From JBEKYD01 sp049509915 (lineage in GTDB: Bacteria; Acidobacteriota; Terriglobia; Bryobacterales; Bryobacteraceae), in the NCBI GenBank assembly GCA_049509915.1, contig JBEKZL010000279.1:1-9601 (forward strand): a DNA stretch of 9,601 nucleotides. Direction: 5' to 3'. Within the stretch, counting starts at the first letter, position 1, and each line of letters starts with the position of its first letter. Below the pieces are notes generated by a model. That model was not told the DNA's origin. It worked only from the letters and a program-made list of their open reading frames with translations, and ran no database searches. The translations under genes were made by a program, and so were the position numbers. Below, one piece after another: positions 1-5,199 of this stretch.

Positions 1-272
1 CCGATCCCTGGGACTCCCTCGCTCTGACCAGCGGCCCCAGCGTGCCTCCCGATCCCTGGGACTCCCTCGCTCTGACCAGCGGCCCCAGCGTGCCTCCCGA
101 TCCCTGGGACTCCCTCGCTCTGGCCAGCGGCCCCAGCGTGCCTCCCGATCCCTGGGAATCCCTCGCTCTGGCCAGCGGCCCCAGCGTGCCTCCCGATCCC
201 TGGGACTCCCTCGCTCTGGCCAGCGGCCCCAGCGTGCCTCCCGATCCCTGGGATTCCCTCGCGATTGGATAA
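1..272 (+). CDS. C-terminal end of a 16-residue-repeat protein (partial)
   Basis: This is the 3' part of a gene that begins left of the window. The frame is open from position 3 to a TAA at 270-272. It encodes nearly identical copies of PPDPWDSLALASGPSV, with Ala/Thr and Asp/Glu variants, and stops inside the last copy (...DSLAIG). The unit is rich in Pro, Ser and Leu, has one Trp per copy and no Cys, which fits an extended surface or linker segment, but I do not recognise a family. GTG occurs once per repeat, so any GTG here is a Val codon rather than a start. Codons are those expected of a GC-rich genome (13 of 16 third positions are G or C). Because the unit is a multiple of three, other frames are also open, including a minus-strand frame starting at an ATG near 289; that frame uses AGA, AGG and GGA and is less likely. 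Function unknown. Confidence 0.55.
   Translation, partial: DPWDSLALTSGPSVPPDPWDSLALTSGPSVPPDPWDSLALASGPSVPPDPWESLALASGPSVPPDPWDSLALASGPSVPPDPWDSLAIG
1..272 (+). repeat. 48-bp tandem repeat (minisatellite-like)
   Basis: Direct head-to-tail copies of a 48-bp unit occupy 1-44 (partial), 45-92, 93-140, 141-188, 189-236 and 237-272 (partial). The copies differ at very few bases: ACC versus GCC near the middle (first two copies versus the next three), GAC/GAA/GAT at the Asp/Glu codon, and divergence only at the extreme end (GCGATTGGA). Such near-identity, with variants shared by neighbouring copies, points to recent expansion or homogenisation by slippage or unequal recombination. The array continues beyond the left edge, so its total copy number is unknown. 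Confidence 0.95.
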
Positions 273-282
273 CAAATAGCTC

Positions 283-312
283 TGGTCATTGATGTTGTAC
301 AGCCCCTAGAAT
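283..312 (+). promoter_or_regulatory. Putative promoter of the membrane-protein gene
   Basis: A -10-like TAGAAT lies at 307-312, with a weak -35-like TGGTCA (4 of 6 to consensus) at 283-288 and an 18-bp spacer. Only seven bases separate the -10 box from the GTG start at 320, so a transcript would begin at or next to the start codon. This is inferred from base pattern alone. Confidence 0.35.
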
Positions 313-319
313 AGGCGTA

Positions 320-1012
320 GTGCGCCTGGCGCTCCAGATCTGCGGGTGGTTGGTTGGCATACCGCTGGAAGTAATGATTCTGGCCGCGTTGTTGCGGGGC
401 GGTTTTCGGCGGTACCCCTTCGTATTCTTCTATGCTGTTGGCGAGTTCCTGACAACCGTTGCCGACGTACCTGCCAGTTGGGCTTATGCTCATGGCGCGA
501 GAAACACCTACGTCGCCATCTGGTGGCTCAACGAGGTGCTCTTGCTGGTGCTGGTGTATGCGGCGGTATTCAGCCTGCTCTACCGTGCGACGGACGCCGA
601 GCCGGGGCGCAGGAGTTTTCGGCTCGCGATTCTGGGCGTGATAGTTTTTGGCGCGGGCTCGCTGGCGATCCACGCCTTCGCGGGTGCCGGATCCTGGCGC
701 GCAGCATGGCTCCGCGAAATGTATTTCAGCGCAGCCGTTCTCGATCTGATCCTTTGGACCTTCCTCATTTCCAAACGGCGGGCCGATCACCAATTGCTTC
801 TCTTGTCCAGCGGACTCGGCGTGCAGTTCTGCGGACAAGCCATCGGCGAGTCTCTGCGGCAGTTGGCGGTGCGCGATCACTCGCGCATGCTCTCGCTCGG
901 GGGAGCGGCGGTAATGGTGATTTCCTATCTGCTCTTCCTCTTCATCTGGTGGAGGGCGCTACGCACGGCGGAGGGACCGGCTAGACGGCCGGCGGCACAT
1001 CCCGCCGGATAA
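320..1012 (+). CDS. Seven-helix integral membrane protein, function unknown
   Basis: This 230-residue protein is mostly hydrophobic. Likely membrane segments are at about residues 5-25, 33-50, 63-88, 100-122, 132-151, 157-177 and 193-213, separated by short charged loops (RGGFRRYP, RATDAEPGRR, SKRRADHQ). The tail after residue 214 is short, basic and proline-rich. There is no signal peptide other than the first helix and no catalytic motif I can name. It resembles hypothetical multi-pass proteins I associate with Acidobacteriota, but I cannot assign a role. The start is the GTG at 320: an in-frame TGA at 290-292 blocks extension and no other start codon lies between. No Shine-Dalgarno is evident; a -10-like TAGAAT sits seven bases upstream, suggesting a leaderless message. 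An ATG at 374 is the main alternative but would remove most of the first helix. The next gene converges on it from the minus strand. Confidence 0.8.
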   Translation: MRLALQICGWLVGIPLEVMILAALLRGGFRRYPFVFFYAVGEFLTTVADVPASWAYAHGARNTYVAIWWLNEVLLLVLVYAAVFSLLYRATDAEPGRRSFRLAILGVIVFGAGSLAIHAFAGAGSWRAAWLREMYFSAAVLDLILWTFLISKRRADHQLLLLSSGLGVQFCGQAIGESLRQLAVRDHSRMLSLGGAAVMVISYLLFLFIWWRALRTAEGPARRPAAHPAG

Positions 1013-1045
1013 CCGGATAATGAGAACCCGGACAATTTGGGGGGG

Positions 1046-1086
1046 CACACAAAGAGAAGCGCCCGCCCAATGGAGGCGAGCGCTTC
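1046..1086 (-). terminator. Rho-independent-type terminator of the OmpA-family gene
   Basis: Read on the minus strand, GAAGCGC (1086-1080) pairs with GCGCTTC (1062-1056). After one mismatch a further 4-bp stem (CGCC/GGCG) encloses a 7-base loop. The hairpin is followed by a moderately T-rich tail (TCTTTGTGTG, 1055-1046). It begins 28 bases after the stop codon of the minus-strand lipoprotein gene. The stem is symmetric, so it might also act on plus-strand transcripts arriving from 1012, though no T-run follows in that direction. Confidence 0.7.
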
Positions 1087-1113
1087 CCGGAAACCTGCAA
1101 TGCGAAATCCGAT

Positions 1114-1911
1114 TTACTGCTGATCCGGATTGGGGCGAACAGCGGCTTGCGTCGGCGCGCTGCTGCTTTGTGTCGACAGGCTGGCAGTCGCGTGGTCGGC
1201 AGTGAATACTTTCACTTCCACCCTGCGGTTGTGGGCGCGCGCTTCCCGCGTGCTGGCGTCATCCGCCGGTTTCATTTTGCCCAAGCCAACCATGTGGATG
1301 CGATATACGGGAACATCGTGCTTGGCGACAAGGTATTCCACCACGGCGTCGGCGCGTTTCCGGCTGAGAACCTCGTTGTACTCCGAGGAGCCCGTGCTAT
1401 CGGTAAAACCCTCGACGGCAATGAAGAACCGCTTGTTGGCGCCGGCATCGGTGGCGAGCTTATCCAGCTGCTCTTTGGCATCGTCGGTCAGCCGGTACTG
1501 GTCGAATCTGAAAAGCACCGTGGCCGACGTTTGCAGTTTGTAGTCATCGATGTTAGCAACCGCATCGCGAACCATGCCGATTTCGCGGGCATCCTGGTCG
1601 GCCTTTTCCCCTGCCTGGTTGGCGCGGGTCATCGCTTCGCCGGCGTGCTGATCGGCGCCATTAGCCTTATCGTAAGCAGTCGAAGCCTTCTCCTGGGCCG
1701 CGCTGATTCCGTTCTGGGCGCGCTCATCGACCTGTTTTACCTGCTGATTGGTGTTCTGAATCTGTTGTGAGTTCTGAGCGGTCTGCTCGCCTACCTGATC
1801 CACTTTCGCCTGAATCGGGGTGGTGGTGTTTCTGACATATTTTTTGGTCGCACACCCACCGGCGAGCAAAGCGCCCGTGAGAATACAAGCTGTCGCTAAC
1901 GATGCTTTCAT
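1114..1911 (-). CDS. OmpA-family peptidoglycan-binding lipoprotein
   Basis: This 265-residue outer-membrane lipoprotein should tether the envelope to peptidoglycan. Residues 1-19 are a lipoprotein signal peptide (MKASLATACILTGALLAGGC) with Cys20 as the predicted lipidated residue; -3 is Ala rather than the usual Leu. Residues 35-115 form an Ala/Gln/Asn-rich heptad-like stalk resembling the alanine zipper of Lpp. Residues 128-238 are an OmpA C-terminal domain: LFRFDQYRLTDDA at 133-145, GFTDSTGSSEYN at 168-179 with the peptidoglycan-contacting Asp171, LSRKRADAVVEYL at 182-194, and NRRVEV at 228-233 supplying the conserved Arg. A Ser/Thr/Pro-rich tail ends the protein. The start at 1911 is chosen because GAGG lies eight bases upstream and the signal peptide begins there; an in-frame TTG at 1959 has no support. 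A -10-like TAGAAT at 1973-1968 (minus strand) could be its promoter but has no convincing -35. It is monocistronic by spacing. The family call is secure; whether it is Pal, a porin partner or a specialised tether is not. Confidence 0.93.
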   Translation of the reverse strand: MKASLATACILTGALLAGGCATKKYVRNTTTPIQAKVDQVGEQTAQNSQQIQNTNQQVKQVDERAQNGISAAQEKASTAYDKANGADQHAGEAMTRANQAGEKADQDAREIGMVRDAVANIDDYKLQTSATVLFRFDQYRLTDDAKEQLDKLATDAGANKRFFIAVEGFTDSTGSSEYNEVLSRKRADAVVEYLVAKHDVPVYRIHMVGLGKMKPADDASTREARAHNRRVEVKVFTADHATASLSTQSSSAPTQAAVRPNPDQQ

Positions 1912-2014
1912 GGCTCGAACCTCGCCTGAACTCGTTGCAATCGCGCAGCCAATCCGCAAAGCGACTGATTCTAAAGGAACTCGCGGTATCTAAGGGGCCC
2001 GTGTCGTGTAAGCT
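1912..2014. other. Upstream region of the lipoprotein gene
   Basis: Together with the small gene at 2015-2170, this lies within a 464-bp gap between the lipoprotein and pseudokinase genes. It holds the Shine-Dalgarno GAGG (1923-1920, minus) and a -10-like TAGAAT (1973-1968, minus). The hexamer 17 bp further upstream, CCCTTA, is a poor -35. I see no other structure. Confidence 0.4.
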
Positions 2015-2170
2015 TTACGCAGTTTCAGATGGCCGGGCGGCCCCGGGAGACCGATCGCGCCGGCTCGAACGGCGGCGCACGCGTAAACCAGGCATATCCC
2101 AGGAGAGGTTCTCATACACCGGTCCTTCGGGATCCACCTCGACGAGAAACCAAGATTGTTGCTTATTCAT
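2015..2170 (-). CDS. Possible 51-residue small protein, function unknown
   Basis: The ATG at 2170 is preceded on the minus strand by AGGA with a six-base spacing (AGGATTCTTATG), the best Shine-Dalgarno arrangement in the window. The first 30 residues (MNKQQSWFLVEVDPEGPVYE and onward) look like a real soluble beta-rich segment with aromatic and acidic residues. The remainder is Arg/Ser-rich and could be low-complexity tail or read-through of non-coding sequence. It lies between two larger minus-strand genes, 103 bases upstream of the lipoprotein start and 206 bases beyond the pseudokinase stop. A perfect hairpin precedes the ribosome binding site. I do not recognise a family. An in-frame GTG at 2236 would extend it by 22 residues through the hairpin and is rejected. 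It could be chance; coding support is moderate. Confidence 0.4.
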   Translation of the reverse strand: MNKQQSWFLVEVDPEGPVYENLSWDMPGLRVRRRSSRRDRSPGAARPSETA

Positions 2171-2185
2171 AAGAATCCTACAGAG

Positions 2186-2202
2186 GGCCACAGGATGTGG
2201 CC
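2186..2202 (-). promoter_or_regulatory. Perfect leader hairpin upstream of the small gene
   Basis: GGCCACA and TGTGGCC form a perfect 7-bp inverted repeat around a 3-base loop. On the minus strand it ends 15 bases before the ATG at 2170 and just upstream of the AGGA ribosome binding site. It may be a 5'-UTR stem that stabilises or gates translation, or a dyad operator; the sequence does not decide between these. Confidence 0.45.
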
Positions 2203-2375
2203 GGGGGAACACTCTTAGGATAGCATATTGCGGCACAAGTCGCGTTACGCCTAGATGAATGAAATTAAATGACTTAGCAGCATGTTAGACCGCTGAACCG
2301 AGCGGCCTCAGCCGTCCGGTAGGAGTGGCCTCGGGTGGTGCGCGAACGGGCCTCGGCTCGAAGCGATTGCTTCTC
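2203..2375. other. Intergenic region after the pseudokinase gene
   Basis: No gene is supported here. Weak inverted repeats are present: GAAGC/GCTTC (2360-2373, loop 4) directly after the pseudokinase stop but without a T-run on the minus strand, and CCGCT/AGCGG (2290-2305). A TATGCT/TATCCT-like stretch around 2220-2230 on the minus strand could supply a promoter for the small gene, without a clear -35. Confidence 0.3.
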
Positions 2376-4874
2376 TTACATAGAACCGGGAAGCTTCGCG
2401 GTCCAATTGGTGAGCACTTCGATCGGCGCCACGGCGGAAAACTCGAACGGAACGTTCAAAAGGAATTTCTGCCCATCGCCGCGGACATCGTACAAATTCC
2501 ACGGCGTGCCGGGCAGAGGACGCGCGGAGTGGAATAACAGGCGAGGCCGGCCCGCCTGAAAAGAGGTTCCGCCGGAATCCACAGCTACCACCATCAAATC
2601 GCCATCCGAGGTCATGTAGTAGAGTTCACGGCCGTCGCCGCGCCAATGGGGCAATCCGCCACCGTCGGTCGACATCTGCCAGCGCCGCCGGGTGTCGGCG
2701 CCAATTCCTTCGAAAGGCTCCACCCACACCTGATTGTGACCGGTTTCGTCGGATTGGTAGGCCACCCACTTGTCGTCCCTCGAAAGCGTGGCGTACCCTT
2801 CCTGATAGACCGTTTCGCGAACCGCGCCGACTTTGCGGCCGGCAAAGTCATAAGCCCAAATGTCGGAGCGGGTGCCTTCCTTCAGGATTCCGAAGAGCAG
2901 AAACGTGCTGTTGTGCGACCAGTCGGTGGGGTACTTGGCCCACTGGTTGTGGAACAAAACTTCCTCCTTGCCGCCACTCAGACTCTTGCTGTAGATATCG
3001 TAAACCTGATCGTGCTCCTGCCAGAACGCCACGCGGGAGCCATCGGGGGACCAGATGGGTTGCCCTTCGCTGGTGTCGGAAAAGGTGAACTGGGTGGCTT
3101 CCCCCCGCTCCCCCAGCAGCCAGAGGTGAGCGTGCTTGCCGTCCTCGGTCAGCTTGCCGGCCATGGCCGCCTTGCCGTCCGGGGAGATGCGCGGCGGACC
3201 CCAATCGCCAGGCTCGCCAATGGTGCTGAGCTGGCGGCCGGTTCGATCCACCCACAACAACCGGCGGTGCGCGCTGCCCACCGCCTGGTATGCCAGAACG
3301 CCATTGCGTGAAACCGACAGAGGCGCCAGCGCCAAGCTTTGCAGCGAGCCGATGCCGGCCGCGATCAAATGCGGTGCGCCGATCACCCTCAGGTTGCCGA
3401 AGTCGAACGCCTGGGCCTTGAGATCGGTATTCTGGACGAAGAGCAAATATCCCGAACCGGCGCTCGCCGGTGCATATACCGCGCTGGTCTCCGAAGCCAA
3501 GACGCGCAGCGTCTGGCCTGCCCCCAGGGAACCGGCGTAGATCCCGGTAGCCTCTGTCATGTCGTTCAGGACGAAGAACAGGAAATGCTCGCCATCGGGC
3601 AGGAACTGCGGCCAGCGGTAGGCCCGCTCCTGGTGCGAACTATCGGGTCTCAGAATTGGCTGTGGCTTCCCGCCGGTGGCCGGAATCGAATACAAACCGT
3701 CAGTCAAGCCTGGTGAAAACAGGATAACGCCGTCCCTCGACCAGGTACCGCCGCCGGGGGCCTCTTCGGCGAGGCAAAGAGTCCGGATGGGGCCGTCCGG
3801 GTTGCCTTCGGTCATGTGGACGCGCCAGGTCCGGAGCGACTGCTGGGCGAAAAAGCCCACCATCTGGCTGTCGGGCGACCAAAAGGGCGCGGCTGCGCCT
3901 TCGGTACCGGGAACAAGCTTGGGATGAATCTCATCGAGTGCGCGCAGCCACAGCGTGCGCCGCCCGTCGGGGCCGGCCGCCGAAGACACAATGTAGCGTC
4001 CGTCCGGCGATACGGACGGCGAAGCCGGGTACGACGAGTTGTCGGGCGGACTCACCGTCAGCGCGACCCGCGGGGCAAGTTCGGCCGGCTGTTGACGCAG
4101 GTAGAATGCCGCCGGAAGCGCAATGACCGCAACAATCGCCAGGGCGATCGCAAACAGCAGCGCGCGGCGGCGCCACGGATGCAACCTCAACACTACCGGC
4201 GGCAGCGCCCGCGAATCTCTTTGCCACTCCGCCCCGTCTGGCGTTGCGATTGCCCCCGCTGGTACGCCTTCCGCGGCGGCCGCGGTTTCCGCCCGCATGG
4301 CAACCGCTGCCATCAGCCGCGGCAGCCACCGTCCGGACAGCTTCAGTTCGGTTACGGCGTTCTGCAGCCGTTGGCGCCGGCGCGCGACATCGCGCTCGAT
4401 GCAGGCCGCAATCACCCCTTCCATGGCCGCGTGAACCGGCGACTTCGCCATCAGGCTCGGCGGCGGCCCGGAAATAATGGCTGCGTCCAGACGCGCCCCC
4501 TCGCCGGCGAACGCGCGACGCCCGGAAACCAGCTCATACAGAACCGCGCCGTAGGCAAAAATGTCCGTCCGGCAATCGATCGGCTCACCTCGAACCTGCT
4601 CGGGCGAGCGGTACGGCGCCAGTTCCAGATCGCGCGCCGGCGGCGGTGTCAGGATCGAAATGCCTGCCGCCGTTATGGCGATGGTCTTGGGCGCGATAGC
4701 ACCGTGGACCAAGCCACGACTGTGCGCCTGATGTAGCGCCGTGCCGAGGCTGATTGCGTAATCGATGGCTTTGTCGGCAAGCAGCGGCCCCTTAGCCAAT
4801 TCCGCGGACAGAAGCGTTCCTTCCACCGGTTGATGGTTCAAGAAATCCTGTCCCAGCATGCTTTCATCGCTCAA
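2376..4874 (-). CDS. Membrane-anchored pseudokinase with C-terminal PD40/TolB-like beta-propeller
   Basis: This 832-residue protein has the layout of the Acidobacterial serine/threonine kinase-WD40 family but lacks half of the kinase. Residues 10-180 match only the kinase C-lobe, starting at the hinge (PVEGTLLSAELAKGPL at 16-31). The catalytic loop HRDLKPxN reads HGAIAPKT (57-64), so the catalytic Asp and the Lys and Asn are gone. No DFG motif precedes YRSPEQ (88-93). TDIFAYGAVLYEL (103-115), the subdomain IX helix, is intact. There is no glycine loop or VAIK lysine. Residues 237-259 form one membrane helix, and the rest should be a periplasmic propeller with repeated SPDG-type motifs near residues 289, 333, 379, 426, 564, 609, 698 and 746. 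The start is TTG at 4874 with AAGG six bases upstream; ATG at 4859 is the alternative. An in-frame TAG at 4934-4932 excludes an N-lobe upstream in this frame. It probably acts as a scaffold or sensor rather than an enzyme (inference). Confidence 0.88.
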   Translation of the reverse strand: MSDESMLGQDFLNHQPVEGTLLSAELAKGPLLADKAIDYAISLGTALHQAHSRGLVHGAIAPKTIAITAAGISILTPPPARDLELAPYRSPEQVRGEPIDCRTDIFAYGAVLYELVSGRRAFAGEGARLDAAIISGPPPSLMAKSPVHAAMEGVIAACIERDVARRRQRLQNAVTELKLSGRWLPRLMAAVAMRAETAAAAEGVPAGAIATPDGAEWQRDSRALPPVVLRLHPWRRRALLFAIALAIVAVIALPAAFYLRQQPAELAPRVALTVSPPDNSSYPASPSVSPDGRYIVSSAAGPDGRRTLWLRALDEIHPKLVPGTEGAAAPFWSPDSQMVGFFAQQSLRTWRVHMTEGNPDGPIRTLCLAEEAPGGGTWSRDGVILFSPGLTDGLYSIPATGGKPQPILRPDSSHQERAYRWPQFLPDGEHFLFFVLNDMTEATGIYAGSLGAGQTLRVLASETSAVYAPASAGSGYLLFVQNTDLKAQAFDFGNLRVIGAPHLIAAGIGSLQSLALAPLSVSRNGVLAYQAVGSAHRRLLWVDRTGRQLSTIGEPGDWGPPRISPDGKAAMAGKLTEDGKHAHLWLLGERGEATQFTFSDTSEGQPIWSPDGSRVAFWQEHDQVYDIYSKSLSGGKEEVLFHNQWAKYPTDWSHNSTFLLFGILKEGTRSDIWAYDFAGRKVGAVRETVYQEGYATLSRDDKWVAYQSDETGHNQVWVEPFEGIGADTRRRWQMSTDGGGLPHWRGDGRELYYMTSDGDLMVVAVDSGGTSFQAGRPRLLFHSARPLPGTPWNLYDVRGDGQKFLLNVPFEFSAVAPIEVLTNWTAKLPGSM

Positions 4875-4928
4875 TTTCGGCCTTCGCTCGATCGGAGTTT
4901 GGGGTTTTTCCGTACCCTCACACTCCGG

Positions 4929-4957
4929 ATTCTACTCTTGCACGACACCGATCTCAA
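4929..4957 (-). promoter_or_regulatory. Sigma70-type promoter of the pseudokinase gene
   Basis: On the minus strand, TTGAGA (4957-4952) and TAGAAT (4934-4929) each match consensus at five of six bases and are separated by exactly 17 bp. The predicted start is near 4922, giving a leader of about 48 bases with the AAGG ribosome binding site before the TTG at 4874. An inverted repeat TACTCT/AGAGTA (4933-4938 and 4960-4965) straddles both boxes and could be an operator. Confidence 0.7.
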
Positions 4958-4976
4958 TGAGAGTAAGGTTAGGTCT

Positions 4977-5025
4977 GGACAGGGGCTTAAGGTATACAGG
5001 CCTAAAGTGTACAGAACTTATGGTA
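4977..5025. promoter_or_regulatory. Operator-like cluster of repeated boxes
   Basis: Three ACAG-ending boxes occur at 4977-4982 (GGACAG), 4992-4999 (GTATACAG) and 5007-5014 (GTGTACAG), spaced 17 and 15 bp apart. CTTAAGGTA (4986-4994) and CTTATGGTA (5017-5025) form a second direct-repeat pair, 31 bp apart, close to three helical turns. The block lies just upstream of the pseudokinase -35 and about 160-220 bp upstream of the peptidase start. It could bind a repressor or activator shared by the divergent genes; the regulator is unknown. Confidence 0.35.
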
Positions 5026-5160
5026 CCTAGCGCCGAAGGTGTTTAACCGATCCGGGGTTTCGTAGCTTAACGCGGCAACCGCTCCCCGGCGGCCGCGGCT
5101 CGGTCACGGGTTACGCGCATTCGCAGCCCCTTGCCGAGCAGCAAACGCCAGGGAGCGCCG

Positions 5161-5191
5161 CCGACAGCTTCCCCCGCGAAAGATTTACAAT
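5161..5191 (+). promoter_or_regulatory. Putative promoter of the peptidase gene
   Basis: TACAAT at 5186-5191 is a good -10 hexamer and ends eight bases before the ATG at 5200, so transcription would start at or within a base or two of the start codon. A CCGACA (4 of 6 to -35 consensus) lies at 5161-5166 with a rather long 19-bp spacer. Confidence 0.4.
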
Positions 5192-5199
5192 GCGGAAGA

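Larger units (their letters stand above)
4875..5199. other. Divergent intergenic region
   Basis: This 325-bp region separates the minus-strand pseudokinase gene from the plus-strand peptidase gene. It contains the pseudokinase promoter (4929-4957), a block of short repeated boxes (4977-5025) and a -10-like box next to the peptidase start (5186-5191). It codes for nothing I can support, and no remnant of the missing kinase N-lobe is visible in it. Confidence 0.6.

Noticed and set aside
1..272. CRISPR array
   Set aside because: The direct repeats are contiguous 48-bp units with no unique spacers, and they encode a protein repeat.
42..272. A complete short gene starting at GTG 42
   Set aside because: The same GTG recurs as a Val codon in every repeat and the frame is open to the window edge, so the gene starts further left.
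1147..1770. Plus-strand open frame of about 200 codons
   Set aside because: It is antisense to the OmpA-family lipoprotein, whose domain motifs and signal peptide are unambiguous.
1912..1959. N-terminal extension of the lipoprotein to a TTG at 1959
   Set aside because: It would bury the lipoprotein signal peptide behind 16 residues and ignore the GAGG ribosome site before 1911.
2171..2236. Longer form of the small gene from GTG 2236
   Set aside because: The extension runs through the perfect hairpin and lacks a ribosome site, whereas ATG 2170 has AGGA at six bases.
1902..2258. Plus-strand open frame of 118 codons
   Set aside because: It has no family resemblance and a mixed Arg/Ser/Cys composition, and it overlaps the minus-strand upstream region and small gene.
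2360..2373. Terminator directly after the pseudokinase stop
   Set aside because: The stem is only 5 bp and there is no T-run on the minus strand.
3816..4736. Plus-strand open frame of 306 codons
   Set aside because: It is very Arg-rich and antisense to the pseudokinase, a typical GC-rich mirror frame.
5131..5199. Peptidase start at GTG 5131
   Set aside because: It would place 23 polar residues before a clear signal peptide that begins at ATG 5200.
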